A stretch of DNA of 64,000 bases, from the NCBI RefSeq assembly GCF_004570845.1, contig NZ_SPQZ01000002.1:744001-808000 (forward strand). Direction: 5' to 3'. Under the pieces are notes generated by a model that saw nothing but the letters and a program-made list of their open reading frames with translations, did no database searches and was not told where the DNA came from. This document shows positions 1-9,302 of this stretch, piece by piece. Position 1 is the stretch's first letter. Each line of letters starts with the position of its first letter. Position numbers and translations under genes: made by a program. Source of the stretch: Orlajensenia leifsoniae (GTDB lineage: Bacteria > Actinomycetota > Actinomycetes > Actinomycetales > Microbacteriaceae).

Positions 1-552
1 CTGCGCGATCGACCGAGCGGTCTCAGCGTCTGCACCGGCGTAGCCGACGACGACGCCGACCTGCGGGGGCAGGTCCTTCGACGTCTTGTGCAGGTAGATC
101 GCGAAGTTCTCACCGGAGACGAGAGCGACGCGGCGCAGCTCGATCTTCTCGCCGAGGATGGCGGCCTCTCCGTCGATGAGGTCGGCCACGGTGCCACCGG
201 CGGCGGGGGCAGCGAGGCCCTCCTCGACGGATGAGGCACCAGACGCGGCGACAGCGGCGAGGACCTTCTCGGACAGCGCGACGAACTTGTCGCCCTTGGC
301 GACGAAGTCGGTCTCGCAGGCGAGCTCGATCAGCGTGGCGGTTCCGTTGCCGTTCTCGACGGCGGCGACGAGGCCCTCCGAGGTGGAACGGTCGGCACGC
401 TTCGCGTTGCCCTTCGCACCCTTGAGACGGAGGATCTCGGTTGCCTTCTCGACGTCACCCTCGGCCTCGACGAGCGCAGCCTTGGTGTCGGACATTCCGG
501 TACCGAGCTGCTCGCGCAGAGCCTTGAGGTCGGCGATGTTGAAGTTAGCCAT
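1..552 (-). CDS. tsf: Elongation factor Ts (3' end cut off by window)
   Basis: Guanine-nucleotide exchange factor for EF-Tu in cytoplasmic translation. The 184 codons visible begin MANFNIADLKALREQLGTGM, the N-terminal UBA-like domain that contacts EF-Tu, followed by the KATEILRLKG segment and the family motif ETDFVA near residue 80. The ATG at 552-550 is preceded by a purine-rich AAAGAGAAG ribosome binding site. It lies 23 nt downstream of rpsB on the same strand, the usual rpsB-tsf operon. The C-terminal part of the dimerisation domain lies beyond position 1. Confidence 0.97.
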   Translation of the reverse strand, partial: MANFNIADLKALREQLGTGMSDTKAALVEAEGDVEKATEILRLKGAKGNAKRADRSTSEGLVAAVENGNGTATLIELACETDFVAKGDKFVALSEKVLAAVAASGASSVEEGLAAPAAGGTVADLIDGEAAILGEKIELRRVALVSGENFAIYLHKTSKDLPPQVGVVVGYAGADAETARSIAQ

Positions 553-575
553 AGAGCTTCTCTTTCGTATCGTGG

Positions 576-1508
576 TTACTTGGCGTCGGCGGAAGCTGCG
601 GCAGCCTCGACCGGTGCCTCGACGGGAGCCTCGGCCTCGACGACCTCGAGGGGCGTCTCAGCGTCTGCGACCTCGACGGCGACGTCGGCCTCAGCGGCGT
701 CGGCGACCTTCTCGGTCTCGGCCGAAGCCTGCGCCGGGGTGCTCTCGGAACCGGCCTGGAGAAGCTCGGCCTCCCACTCGGCGAGCGGCTCAGCAGGCTC
801 CTGGCCCTCTTCCGGCTTCTGGTGACGCTGGACGAGGCCCTCGGCCGCAGCATCGGCGACGATGCGGGTCAGCAGTGCGACGGAGCGGATGGCGTCATCG
901 TTGCCCGGGATCGGGTACTGGACGTCGTCCGGGTCGCAGTTGGTGTCGAGGATGGCGATGACAGGGATGCCCAGCTTGTGCGCCTCGTCGATCGCGAGGT
1001 GCTCCTTCTTGGTGTCGACGATCCAGATCGCGGACGGCGTCTTCGTGAGGTTGCGGATTCCACCGAGGCTCTTCTGAAGCTTGATGAGCTCGCGCTTCTG
1101 GATGAGCAGTTCCTTCTTGGTGTATCCACGGCTCGTGTCGTCGAAGTCGACCTCCTCGAGCTCCTTCATGCGAGCGAGGCGCTTGGAGACCGTCTGGAAG
1201 TTGGTGAGGAGTCCACCGAGCCAGCGCTGGTTGACGTAGGGCTGGCCGACGCGGAGCGCCTGCTCGGCGATGGATCCCTGAGCCTGCTTCTTCGTTCCGA
1301 CGAAGAGGATGGTGCCGCCGTGAGCGACGGTCTCCTTCACGTAGTCGTAGGTCTTGTCGATGAAGGCAAGCGACTGCTGCAGGTCGATGATGTGGCTACC
1401 CGAGCGCTCGGCGAGGATGAATCGCTTCATCTTCGGGTTCCAACGGCGGGTCTGGTGCCCGAAGTGAACGCCGCTGTCGAGCAGCTGGCGAATGGTGACG
1501 ACGGCCAT
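576..1508 (-). CDS. rpsB: 30S ribosomal protein S2
   Basis: Small-subunit ribosomal protein S2. The protein (310 aa) starts [20 protein letters not shown], a hallmark of S2, and carries [20 protein letters not shown] and the [12 protein letters not shown] region. The S2 fold ends near residue 230. After it comes a roughly 70-residue Ala/Glu/Val-rich acidic tail, seen in many actinobacterial S2 proteins and absent from E. coli S2. The ATG is preceded by AAGGAG at a good distance. First gene of the rpsB-tsf operon. Confidence 0.97.
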   Translation of the reverse strand: MAVVTIRQLLDSGVHFGHQTRRWNPKMKRFILAERSGSHIIDLQQSLAFIDKTYDYVKETVAHGGTILFVGTKKQAQGSIAEQALRVGQPYVNQRWLGGLLTNFQTVSKRLARMKELEEVDFDDTSRGYTKKELLIQKRELIKLQKSLGGIRNLTKTPSAIWIVDTKKEHLAIDEAHKLGIPVIAILDTNCDPDDVQYPIPGNDDAIRSVALLTRIVADAAAEGLVQRHQKPEEGQEPAEPLAEWEAELLQAGSESTPAQASAETEKVADAAEADVAVEVADAETPLEVVEAEAPVEAPVEAAAASADAK

Positions 1509-1537
1509 GGCCGTACTCCTTCTTCTCAGTTATGCCT

Positions 1538-1553
1538 CCGATCGGATGATCGG
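1538..1553 (-). promoter_or_regulatory. Stem-loop in the rpsB 5' leader
   Basis: A perfect 6-bp stem with a 4-nt loop (CCGATC, ATCC, GATCGG on the minus strand) lies about 30 nt upstream of the rpsB start. A second perfect 6-bp stem with a 6-nt loop lies at 1639-1656 (CAGCGC/GCGCTG). Both are in the 269-nt gap between the divergent rpsB and M23 genes, so neither is likely to be a terminator for a neighbour. S2 leaders are autoregulated in other bacteria; a role here is inference only. No clear -10/-35 pair was recognised in the gap. Confidence 0.3.
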
Positions 1554-1777
1554 ACGCCCTGGTGCCCGGCGCACGCCCGCTGCCCCTCGCGAGAGGTGCA
1601 GACTGAGTGGGTGTGTCGGCCGATACGGCACGCGTAGTCAGCGCTCGAAGGCGCTGCTCGGATCAGTCTAGCAGTTCATGGATGCGCAACTCCCCCACAT
1701 CTGCGACCTGCGCCGGCGACTCCCACCGGGTGGCTCGACGTTCGTACCGACGGCTTCGGGGAACGGATGCTGGAGGC

Positions 1778-2308
1778 ATGATTTCCCGTCTCGGCCGCGG
1801 TCTGCGACTGCTCGCGTTGTGCGCCGCCGTGGGCGTTCTCGGGTTCGGCGCCTCGTCCGCTGCCGGCGGCGCCAGCAGCACCGAGGTGGCGCCCGACCCG
1901 GGGTGGCGGTGGCCGCTCGCCCCGCCGGTGAATGTCGCTGCGCCGTTCCTGGCGCCCGCAACGCGCTACAGCGCCGGGCACCGGGGCATCGACCTGGTCG
2001 CGGCATCCGGAACCCCGGTGCTGGCGCCGACCGACGGCGTGGTCTCGTTCGCAGGAACGGTGGTGGATCGCCCGCTCGTGACGATCGACCACGGAGACGG
2101 AGTGCTGGTCAGTCTCGAGCCGGTGCTGGCGACAGCCGCTGAGGGCGAGCCCGTGGCGCGAGGGCAGCCGATCGGTTCGGTCGCTGCCGGCGGGCACTGC
2201 GCCGACGGATGCCTCCACCTCGGGGTGCGGGTGTACGGCGAGTACGTCTCGCCGCTGGTGTTCATCACCGGGCTGCCCCGGGCCGTGCTGCTTCCCCTGG
2301 GGCGATGA
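1778..2308 (+). CDS. Secreted M23-family (peptidoglycan hydrolase-like) protein
   Basis: Short 176-aa exported protein. An N-terminal signal peptide (MISRLGRGLRLLALCAA, then a hydrophobic run to about residue 30) is followed by a compact M23/LytM domain: HRGID supplies the first zinc ligands (His, Asp) and GCLHLGVR the last. In classical M23 enzymes the final motif is HxH; here the first position is Cys, and a second Cys lies six residues before it, suggesting a disulfide and an altered catalytic centre. The ATG at 1778 was chosen because the signal peptide begins there. GGAGG lies only 1 nt upstream, too close to be a normal ribosome binding site, so a leaderless transcript is possible. Divergent from rpsB. 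Confidence 0.8.
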   Translation: MISRLGRGLRLLALCAAVGVLGFGASSAAGGASSTEVAPDPGWRWPLAPPVNVAAPFLAPATRYSAGHRGIDLVAASGTPVLAPTDGVVSFAGTVVDRPLVTIDHGDGVLVSLEPVLATAAEGEPVARGQPIGSVAAGGHCADGCLHLGVRVYGEYVSPLVFITGLPRAVLLPLGR

Positions 2309-2378
2309 CTGGGGCGCATGGGGCGGTGATGCCGGCGGGGCCCGCTCGGGCGCTGGCACGCCGACCCGGGCACGCGGC

Positions 2379-3443
2379 TCAGGCGCGCGGGTGGGCCGTC
2401 TTATAGCTCTCGCGCAGGCGATCGGTCGACACGTGGGTGTAGATCTGCGTGGTGCCGAGACTGGCGTGGCCGAGCATCTCCTGCACGGCTCGAAGGTCGG
2501 CCCCGCCGTCGAGCAGGTGTGTGGCCGCGGTGTGCCGTAGGGCGTGAGGCCCCGATGGTCCGCCGCCTGGCAGATCGACGAGCAGGCCGGCGACGAGCCT
2601 GTACACGCTGCGCGTGCCGACTCGGGCGCCGCGCGCGCCGAGGAAGAGGGCCGCCGCATCCGGCGACGAGCCGCTCGCCCGTGCCAGTAGGGAGGCCCGA
2701 CCGATGCGGAGGTAGTCCACGATCGCGTTCTGTGCGGGCGGGCCGAAGGGCACGACCCGCTGCTTTCCTCCCTTGCCCGTGACCCGCACGGTGAGGCGGT
2801 CGAGATCGACGTCGTCGACGTCGAGTCCGACGACCTCGGAGACGCGGAGGGCCGAGGCGTAGAGCACCTCCACGATCGCGAGGTCGCGGCGTGCGACGGG
2901 GTCTCCCCCGGCCGATGCATCGACGAGGGCGCCGATGAGGGCGTCCATCTGGCCGCGAGTGATCACGCGGGGCAGGCTGCGGAGCGGCTTCGGGGAGCGC
3001 AGGCGCACCCCCGGGTCGTCGGGGATCTCGCCGGTGCGCGCGAGCCAGGCCGTGAAGCCGCGAGCGGATGCGGCGTGGCGGGCGATCGTGGAACGGGCGA
3101 GGTCGCGTTCGGTGCCGGCCCACAGCCAGTCGCGCAGCAGCGGAAGGGTGATGCCGTCGAGGGTGGTGACGCCGTTCACCTCGGCGAAGTCGATGAGCTC
3201 GGCGATGTCGGTGCGATAGGCGCGCACCGTGTGCGGCGAGAATCCCCGTTCGATGCGGAGCTGGCGGGCGTAGTCGTCGAGCGCGCTGTCGAGCTCACTC
3301 GGAACGGCGGACTCGGAGCTGGCTTCAGCAGCGGAGTCCGCGGTGGCGGTGTGTGCGGCTTGGGTGTCACCGCGCTCGATGTCGCCGTGCTCGGTGTCGT
3401 CGAGCTCGGTGTCGTCGAGCTGGGTGTCGGTGGTCTCAGCCAT
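2379..3443 (-). CDS. xerC: Tyrosine recombinase XerC
   Basis: Chromosome-dimer resolution recombinase that acts at dif with XerD. The protein (354 aa) has a SAM-like DNA-binding N-domain at about residues 55-140 and a catalytic domain with the full set of residues: Arg in [12 protein letters not shown], Lys in [21 protein letters not shown] (HxxR), GHASLG and the nucleophile Tyr in TQIYTHV. The first 50 residues are an acidic low-complexity extension made of five pentapeptides of the DDTEx type, which makes it longer than the usual 300 aa. The start overlaps the end of the phosphodiesterase gene by 8 nt. Its place between dprA and rpsB is the standard actinobacterial xerC site, so it is housekeeping and not a phage integrase. 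Confidence 0.93.
   Translation of the reverse strand: MAETTDTQLDDTELDDTEHGDIERGDTQAAHTATADSAAEASSESAVPSELDSALDDYARQLRIERGFSPHTVRAYRTDIAELIDFAEVNGVTTLDGITLPLLRDWLWAGTERDLARSTIARHAASARGFTAWLARTGEIPDDPGVRLRSPKPLRSLPRVITRGQMDALIGALVDASAGGDPVARRDLAIVEVLYASALRVSEVVGLDVDDVDLDRLTVRVTGKGGKQRVVPFGPPAQNAIVDYLRIGRASLLARASGSSPDAAALFLGARGARVGTRSVYRLVAGLLVDLPGGGPSGPHALRHTAATHLLDGGADLRAVQEMLGHASLGTTQIYTHVSTDRLRESYKTAHPRA
3358..3432. repeat. Five tandem 15-bp units in the 5' end of xerC
   Basis: Five imperfect 15-bp units in tandem, the two inner copies almost identical. They encode [25 protein letters not shown] at the N-terminus of XerC. Unit length is a multiple of three, so copy-number change would keep the frame. 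Confidence 0.85.
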
Positions 3444-4485
3444 CGGTCGGTCGCTGCCGCGAGAAGGCATCGCGACGCCCCTCCGCGTCGAGTTCACGCA
3501 TCCGCGCCGTGAAGTCGGCGCCGAAGCGGGTGACCGTGCGCGCGGTCGTGAGCGGAACGACGGAGTGCACGACACGATCGTCGTAGACGTGCACGAGATT
3601 GAGGGACTGCCCCGCATCGGAGCCGATGAGTTCATCGACGGGTGCGGCGAGATCCATGGTGTAGCAGGTGGCCGCAGCGACGGATACCGGGATTCCGGCG
3701 AACAGGCTGGTGGAGGCGTAGTGCAGATGGCCGCCGAGGATGGCGCGGATGTCGCTGCCGGCGATGACTGCGGCGAGCCGCTCCTGGCGTTCCAGCTCGA
3801 GGATCTGCATGGCCCCGATCGGAGTCGGGATCGGCGGGTGGTGCAGGGCGAGCAGCGAACCGTGCTCCGCAGGTTCGGAGAGCACCTCGGCCACCCACTC
3901 CAGCTGGGCGTCGTCGAGGGCGCCGTGGTGGTAGCCGGGCACGCTGGTGTCGAGGGCGATGACACGGAGGCCGTGCACCATCGTCACGGTGTCGACGGGG
4001 GCAGTGGAATCGACGGTGTTCTCGGCATCAGCGGAATCGGCTCGGCTAGCATCCGCGGACTCGGCTCGGCCAGCATCCGCGGACTCCGCTCGGTCAGCGG
4101 CAACCGTACCGGTCCCCGCGGCCGCGACGCCGTCGACGACGCCGGCGCCCAGTAGTTCTCGACGGAACGGCATCCGCTCGTCGTGATTGCCCATCACCCA
4201 GATGACCTCGGCGCCGATCCGTTCAGCGGCCGGCTCGACCACCGCTCGCACCCGGGCGTACGCGTCGGGCTCGCCGCGATCGGTGATGTCGCCGGTGAAG
4301 ACGAAGGCGTCGAGGTGGATCCCTGAGGCCTCGAGACGATGCAGCGCCGCGGCCAGCCCCGTGTCGGTGTCGACGGTGCCGTAGAGCGGCCCGTCAGCGA
4401 GGAAATGCGTGTCGCTGAGGTGTGCGATCACGTACCGGGGCGCCGGATACTGCCCGAACTGCGGGGGCAGTGCTGCGTCGACCAT
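3436..4485 (-). CDS. Calcineurin-like phosphodiesterase (class III cNMP phosphodiesterase-like)
   Basis: Dinuclear-metal phosphoesterase of the CpdA-like class. All five metal-binding blocks are present in the 349-aa protein: HLSDTHF (residues about 22-28), GDITDRG, GNHDER, LHHPPI and GGHLHY. The probable substrates are cyclic nucleotides or other phosphodiesters; the true substrate cannot be read from sequence. Between the GNHD block and the rest of the fold lies an inserted stretch containing three copies of an 8-residue RAESADAx unit. It overlaps xerC by 8 nt, so the two are probably translated together. No signal peptide. Confidence 0.85.
   Translation of the reverse strand: MVDAALPPQFGQYPAPRYVIAHLSDTHFLADGPLYGTVDTDTGLAAALHRLEASGIHLDAFVFTGDITDRGEPDAYARVRAVVEPAAERIGAEVIWVMGNHDERMPFRRELLGAGVVDGVAAAGTGTVAADRAESADAGRAESADASRADSADAENTVDSTAPVDTVTMVHGLRVIALDTSVPGYHHGALDDAQLEWVAEVLSEPAEHGSLLALHHPPIPTPIGAMQILELERQERLAAVIAGSDIRAILGGHLHYASTSLFAGIPVSVAAATCYTMDLAAPVDELIGSDAGQSLNLVHVYDDRVVHSVVPLTTARTVTRFGADFTARMRELDAEGRRDAFSRQRPTDG
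4025..4096. repeat. Three tandem 24-bp units inside the phosphodiesterase gene
   Basis: Three consecutive 24-bp units (4025-4048, 4049-4072, 4073-4096) differ at only a few positions. They encode three RAESADAx-type octapeptides in a loop after the metal-binding GNHD motif. This is a coding minisatellite of the same general kind as those in xerC and ppk2. Confidence 0.85.
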
Positions 4486-4572
4486 GAGTGCGCCTTCCGT
4501 GGATCCTGTTCACCACGATAGGGCGCGGCACCGACGCCGCCGGGTTCGGCGCACCGGCGCCTCGACGCTCGC

Positions 4573-5859
4573 TCACCTTCGCCTGATCCACCCGGAGCCC
4601 CTGGGCAGGGCCCGCTCGTCGAGGTCGAGGGTGCCCAGTACTCCGACGACGACGGCCACGGCGAGTCCGGAGCGGCGCGCGATCTCGTCGACGCTTCGGG
4701 AGGTGCGGCTGCTGAGGGCGTCGAGTACCCGCAGTTCGTCGCTGGTCGGTTCGGCGCCGGCTCTTCCGGCGGCTCCGGCGGCTCCGGCGGCAGGGGCACC
4801 TGTGGTGGAACCGCCCGAGGCGGCGGGACCGGATGCCGTCGGGTCGGCATCCGGCAGCAGTTCGAGCATCTCCTCGACGCTCGTGACGCAGACGGCGTCG
4901 TAGTCGCGGATGAGGCGATGGCAGCCGGCGCTCGTGACGCTGGTGATGGGCCCGGGGACGGCTCCGAGCGGGCGGCCGAGCGCGGCGGCGTGACCAGCCG
5001 TGTTGAGCGAGCCCGATCGCCAGCCGGCTTCGAGCACGACCGTGGCCTGGCTCGACGCCGCGATCAACCTGTTGCGCTGCAGGAAACGCCATTTTGTGGG
5101 CTGGGATCCGCAGGGAAGCTCCGAGATCACCGCACCGACCGTGGCGATCCGTGACAGGAGATCGTCGTGCCCTGCCGGGTAGAAGCGGTCGACGCCGCCG
5201 GCCAGGAAGGCGACGGTGAGGCCGCCACTCGCGAGCGCGGACCGGTGGGCCATGCCGTCGATGCCATAGGCCGCGCCCGAGACGATGGTCAGCCCGCGGT
5301 CGGCCAGGCCCGACGCGGTATCGGAGGCGATCTGCTCACCGTAGAGCGAGGCGGCGCGCGCCCCGACCAGCGCGATCGAGCGCTTCAGTCCATGCAGCGC
5401 GTGATCGACCCCCCGCATCCACAACGCGATCGGGGCGTGCACTCCGAGGTCGTCGACACCGTCGGGCCAGTGCGCATCGTCGGGCAGCAGGAGCCGGGTG
5501 CGGCTGGCGGCCGCGGCGACGAGGGCCTGCACGACGTCGCCGGAGCGCAGCCGCGGACGCCAGCGGCTGCATCCGTCGCCGAGCTCCTTGGTCAAGCGGG
5601 TTCGATCGGCCGCACCGGCCGGGTCCAGCCGTCGAGCAAGGGACTCCGGGCTCTCCTCGCGGAGCAGCGACTCGAGGGCGTCATCGGCACCGAGAGCCGT
5701 GATGAGCACGCCCGCCGCTCGGTCTCCGGGCTCGGCCAGCAGGGACCACGCCGCCCGGGCGAAGGCGTGGTCGGCCGCATCCTGGTCGGGTGGCGCGTCG
5801 GGACGCACCGTGCTGACGAGTCGGGCGATCTCGGCATCCGCGATTCCGAAACGGGTCAT
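4573..5859 (-). CDS. dprA: DNA-processing protein DprA
   Basis: Loads RecA on incoming single-stranded DNA during transformation and is widely kept in bacteria. In the 428-aa protein the Rossmann-like core is clear: GARAASLYG, SGAAYGIDGMAHRSAL, AGGVDRFYP and the long RNRLIAASS ... VLEAGWRSGSLNTA block. A Gly/Ala/Pro linker (GAPAAGAAGAAGRAGAEP) then leads to a C-terminal winged helix. The ATG at 5859 was chosen because it overlaps the comM stop as TGATG and because homology begins there; the frame stays open far upstream by chance. Follows comM directly, as in most actinobacteria. Confidence 0.93.
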   Translation of the reverse strand: MTRFGIADAEIARLVSTVRPDAPPDQDAADHAFARAAWSLLAEPGDRAAGVLITALGADDALESLLREESPESLARRLDPAGAADRTRLTKELGDGCSRWRPRLRSGDVVQALVAAAASRTRLLLPDDAHWPDGVDDLGVHAPIALWMRGVDHALHGLKRSIALVGARAASLYGEQIASDTASGLADRGLTIVSGAAYGIDGMAHRSALASGGLTVAFLAGGVDRFYPAGHDDLLSRIATVGAVISELPCGSQPTKWRFLQRNRLIAASSQATVVLEAGWRSGSLNTAGHAAALGRPLGAVPGPITSVTSAGCHRLIRDYDAVCVTSVEEMLELLPDADPTASGPAASGGSTTGAPAAGAAGAAGRAGAEPTSDELRVLDALSSRTSRSVDEIARRSGLAVAVVVGVLGTLDLDERALPRGSGWIRRR

Positions 5860-7397
5860 CAGCTCGATCCCTTCCGCAGGAAGATGGCCTGCCCGAGATG
5901 CTCGGCCGAGGGAGCGGAGGCGCCGTCGAGGTCGGCGATCGACCAGGCGACGCGGAGAATGCGGTCGTAGCCGCGCATCGTGATGACGCCGCGCTCCAGC
6001 GCACGATCGAGCGCGGCGAGGGAGGACGACGATGGACGAACGCCGTCGCTGCGCAGCCATCGCCCCGGCACCTCGGCGTTCATGCGCCACGGTGTGCGGG
6101 CGAGGCGAGCGCGAGCCACGCTGCGCGCCTCGACGATGCGCTCGCGAGCCTGTGCCGTCGTGAGGCGAGGCTTGTCTGGGGCGAGGCGGAGCTGGGCGGC
6201 GCTCACCCTGTCGACACGGAAGTGGATGTCGATGCGGTCGAGCAGGGGGCCCGAGAGCCTCGCCAGGTAACGCCGGCGCAGGTTGGGCGGGCAGGTGCAC
6301 GACTCGCGCGCCACGCCGAACAACCCGCACGGGCAGGGGTTGGCCGCCAGGACCAGCTGGAATCGGGCGGGAAAGGCTGCGACGGCGTTGGCGCGGTGGA
6401 TGGTGATGCGGCCCGACTCGAGAGGCTGGCGGAGCGCATCGAGCACGGCGGCCGGGAACTCGGGAGCCTCGTCGAGGAACAGCACCCCGTGGGCCGCGCG
6501 CACGGCGGCGCCCGGCTTGATGATGCCGCTGCCTCCCCCGACCATGGCGGCGGCCGTGGCCGTGTGATGCGGGGCCTCGATCGGCGGGCGGCGCGACAGT
6601 CCGGCGCCGACCGGCAGCCCACCCCCGAGAGAACGCACTGCGCTCACCTCGAGAGCCGCGTCGTCGTCGAGGTCGGGCAGGATGCCGGCCAATCGGGCGG
6701 CCAGCATCGTCTTTCCGGCGCCGGGCGGTCCGAGCATCAGCAGGTGATGCCCACCGGCCGCGGCGACCTGCAGCGCCATCACGGCCGCATCCTGGCCGAT
6801 GACGTCCGCCAGGTCTCCGGCGTCGTCGTCCTCCCGGACCGGTGCGACCGGCCCCGCGATGGCGTCGACGGGTTCCGGATCGAACTTCCCGCCGTGCCAG
6901 ATCGCCGCATCGCGCAGGCTCGCCACCCCGATCACATGCATACCCGGGACGAGCTCCGCCTCCTCGACGCAGGCGGTGGGCACCATCACCCGGGAGCGGC
7001 CTGCGGCGCGAGCGGCGGCCACGGCGGGAAGCACTCCGGCGATGGGGCGGAGCCTGCCGTCGAGCGCGAGTTCGCCGAGATGCACGACCCGTTCGAGCGA
7101 CTCCTGCTCGATTCCGCCCGCAGCGGCGAGACAGGCCAGCGCCACGGCCAGGTCGAAGCCGCAGCCGTGCTTCGGCAGCGAAGCGGGCGACAGGTTCACG
7201 GTGATGTGATGAGCCGACAACGGCATGCCCGAGTTGCTCGCCGCCGCACGCACGCGATGGCTCGCCTGCGACAGGGCCGTGTCGGGCAGCCCGATGATGA
7301 CGAGCCCGGGAAGCTGGCTGGAGATGTTCGCCTCCACCTCGACGAGGGTTCCGGTCATGCCGAGGAGGGCGACGGAGCTGGTGCGTCCGAGCTTCAT
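5859..7397 (-). CDS. comM: ComM/YifB-family Mg-chelatase-like AAA+ ATPase
   Basis: Hexameric AAA+ helicase implicated in branch migration during natural transformation. The 512-aa protein has an N-terminal Lon-like ChlI domain (MKLGRTSSVALLG, IIGLPDTAL), Walker A GPPGAGKT near residue 220, Walker B LFLDEAPEF, and a cysteine-bearing NPCPCGLFG ... CTCPP segment typical of the family. The ATG at 7397 overlaps the end of the upstream YraN gene by 4 nt (ATGA). It forms a yraN-comM-dprA-phosphodiesterase-xerC minus-strand run. Confidence 0.94.
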   Translation of the reverse strand: MKLGRTSSVALLGMTGTLVEVEANISSQLPGLVIIGLPDTALSQASHRVRAAASNSGMPLSAHHITVNLSPASLPKHGCGFDLAVALACLAAAGGIEQESLERVVHLGELALDGRLRPIAGVLPAVAAARAAGRSRVMVPTACVEEAELVPGMHVIGVASLRDAAIWHGGKFDPEPVDAIAGPVAPVREDDDAGDLADVIGQDAAVMALQVAAAGGHHLLMLGPPGAGKTMLAARLAGILPDLDDDAALEVSAVRSLGGGLPVGAGLSRRPPIEAPHHTATAAAMVGGGSGIIKPGAAVRAAHGVLFLDEAPEFPAAVLDALRQPLESGRITIHRANAVAAFPARFQLVLAANPCPCGLFGVARESCTCPPNLRRRYLARLSGPLLDRIDIHFRVDRVSAAQLRLAPDKPRLTTAQARERIVEARSVARARLARTPWRMNAEVPGRWLRSDGVRPSSSSLAALDRALERGVITMRGYDRILRVAWSIADLDGASAPSAEHLGQAIFLRKGSS

Positions 7398-7753
7398 GAC
7401 AGCCGCTGCAGGTGCTCGATGCTCGGGCTGCCGGTGCGCGGCGCGATGATCGCGATGGCGTCGATGCGGATGCGCCGTCGCGTCCCGGTGCTGCTCGCCT
7501 CGCACCAGGCCGCCGCGAGTCGCCGCATCCGCGCCATCTTGCCGAGGGTGATGGCCTCGAACGGATGCCCGAAGTCGGTGCTCGAACGGGTCTTCACCTC
7601 GACGAAGACGGTCTCGCCGCCGTGCTCGGCGATCACGTCGATCTCACCCTCGCGGCAGCGCCAGTTGCGCCCGATGACGCGGTACCCGCGCGCGGTCAGG
7701 TAGTCGGCGGCGAGTTGCTCGCCGCGTCGTCCGAGTTCGATCCTGTCGCCCAT
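7394..7753 (-). CDS. YraN/UPF0102-family nuclease-like protein
   Basis: Small (119 aa) restriction-endonuclease-fold protein. The family signature is visible: LGRRGEQLAADYL, then GEIDVIAEHGG and VFVEVKTRSS, the D...ExK catalytic triad. The biological role is not settled; it sits beside comM and dprA in many genomes, which suggests DNA processing. The ATG at 7753 has no good Shine-Dalgarno sequence. The 166 nt between it and the zwf stop show GC-rich dyads but no gene. Confidence 0.88.
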   Translation of the reverse strand: MGDRIELGRRGEQLAADYLTARGYRVIGRNWRCREGEIDVIAEHGGETVFVEVKTRSSTDFGHPFEAITLGKMARMRRLAAAWCEASSTGTRRRIRIDAIAIIAPRTGSPSIEHLQRLS

Positions 7754-7919
7754 GGAGACGACTCTGGCGCGCAGGGAACAGGTGCGGATCGAGGCCGATC
7801 GATCAGTGCGAGGGAGCGCTGAAGCGTGCCCGGTGGGGAGGAGGGCGGACCGGGGGCGCGAGCGCTCGGGCGATCGCTGCGCTCGGCCCTCAGCGAGCAG
7901 TGCCCCAGCGACCGGGGAA

Positions 7920-9293
7920 TCAGGCCAGCGGACGACTCCACCCGCGTGGGTTCGCCGACCCGGCCTGGTACGTGTCGAGCTCGACGGCGTCGCGGCGCCA
8001 CGCGGCGAGCACCGGCGCCACGATCCGCCAGCACTGCTCGGCGACATCGCCGCGCACCGAGAGGGTGGGGTCGCCTTCGAGAAGCTCCGCCAGCACCTCT
8101 CCGTATGCGCTCAGCTCACTCCGCTCGAAGTCGGCCGACATGGTGTCCCACACCAGCTCGAACGGATCGGCTCCCCCGTTGACGGCGAGGTCGACGTCGA
8201 GCACCGGCGGGTTGAGTCCGATCCTGATCCGGGCGTCCCGCTTCGGCCCGGTGAAGCCGTTCGGCAGGTGGGGAACGGGCTTCAACGTGATGACGATCTC
8301 CTGACGGGGACTGCCGATGGCCTTGCCCGACCGCAGGATGAACGGGACTCCGGCCCAGCGCCAGTTGTCGATCGCTACGGCCATCTCGCCGAGGGTCTCG
8401 GTGCCGCGTGTGCGGTCCACACCGGGCTCGTGCAGGTACGACGGCAACTCGCGTCCGTCGACGTCTCCGGCGGTGTACCGGGCGCGGCGGCTGGCCGTGC
8501 CGTCGTGCTTCCACGGTCGCACGGCGCGCAACAGCTGCACCATGTCACCGCGGAGCACCTCCGCGCTGAGATCGGACGGCACCTCCATGGCCACGAGCGC
8601 GAGCACCAGGAGCAGGTGGCTCTGCACCATGTCAGTCAGGGCGCCGGCCTTGTCGTAGTAGCCGGCGCGTCCTTCCAGGCCGAGACGCTCCTCGAAAACG
8701 ACCTCGACTCGTTCGATGTGCTCTGCCGACATCAACGGTTCGAACAGGCGGTTCGCGAAGCGCAGCCCGAGCACCCCCAGCACGGTCGACTTGCCGAGGA
8801 AGTGGTCGACCCTGAACACCTGCTCCTCGGGCACGAGCGTCTCGAGCAACCGGTTGAGCGAGCGGGCGCTGGCGAGATCCGTTCCGAACGGCTTCTCCAG
8901 GGCGAGCACGAGACCGGGAGGGAGAGTGACGGATGCGAGCGCGGTGCACGCCGCAGCGGCGATCGCCGGGGGCACGGCGAAGTAGAGCACGATCCGGCCG
9001 TGGGCGGCGTCGATCACCCGTTGCAGGTCATCGGCCGAGGTCGCATCACCCTGCAGATAACGGCTCGTCTCCACGACGGAGGTGCCGATCGACGACGGGG
9101 CGTCGGCGAAGGCGATGCGCACCTTCTTCTGCCAGGCCGCATCCGTCATCGGCTCGCGATCGACGCCGATGAGGGCCATGGGGGCGCCTCGGGACGACGC
9201 CAGGAGCGATGCCAGACCGGGCAGCAGGAGACGAGAGGTCAGGTCACCGCCCGCTCCGAGGATGATCAGGGTCTCACGAGGAGCAGTAGCCAT
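7920..9293 (-). CDS. Glucose-6-phosphate dehydrogenase family protein (divergent)
   Basis: Resembles G6PD (NADP-dependent oxidation of glucose 6-phosphate to the lactone, entry to the pentose phosphate pathway). The 457-aa protein has an N-terminal nucleotide-binding start LIILGAGGDLTSRLLLP and the substrate-binding block RVDHFLGKS, followed by the C-terminal G6PD domain. The classic signature is DHYLGK followed by E or Q; here Tyr is Phe and the last position is Ser, while the catalytic His and Lys are kept. It is not next to tal, tkt, pgl or opcA, so it is likely a second, specialised copy. No gene symbol is given because activity on glucose 6-phosphate is uncertain. Confidence 0.8.
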   Translation of the reverse strand: MATAPRETLIILGAGGDLTSRLLLPGLASLLASSRGAPMALIGVDREPMTDAAWQKKVRIAFADAPSSIGTSVVETSRYLQGDATSADDLQRVIDAAHGRIVLYFAVPPAIAAAACTALASVTLPPGLVLALEKPFGTDLASARSLNRLLETLVPEEQVFRVDHFLGKSTVLGVLGLRFANRLFEPLMSAEHIERVEVVFEERLGLEGRAGYYDKAGALTDMVQSHLLLVLALVAMEVPSDLSAEVLRGDMVQLLRAVRPWKHDGTASRRARYTAGDVDGRELPSYLHEPGVDRTRGTETLGEMAVAIDNWRWAGVPFILRSGKAIGSPRQEIVITLKPVPHLPNGFTGPKRDARIRIGLNPPVLDVDLAVNGGADPFELVWDTMSADFERSELSAYGEVLAELLEGDPTLSVRGDVAEQCWRIVAPVLAAWRRDAVELDTYQAGSANPRGWSRPLA

Positions 9294-9302
9294 AGGCCGA
9301 CC

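Noticed and set aside
545-853. Arg/Ser/Pro-rich ORFs overlapping rpsB, comM, smc and others
   Set aside because: These are shifted-frame shadows of GC-rich genes without homology or ribosome binding sites.
2379-3443. Tyrosine recombinase as sign of a phage or integrative element
   Set aside because: It lies at the standard xerC locus between dprA and rpsB, and no phage genes, att repeats or tRNA target are present.
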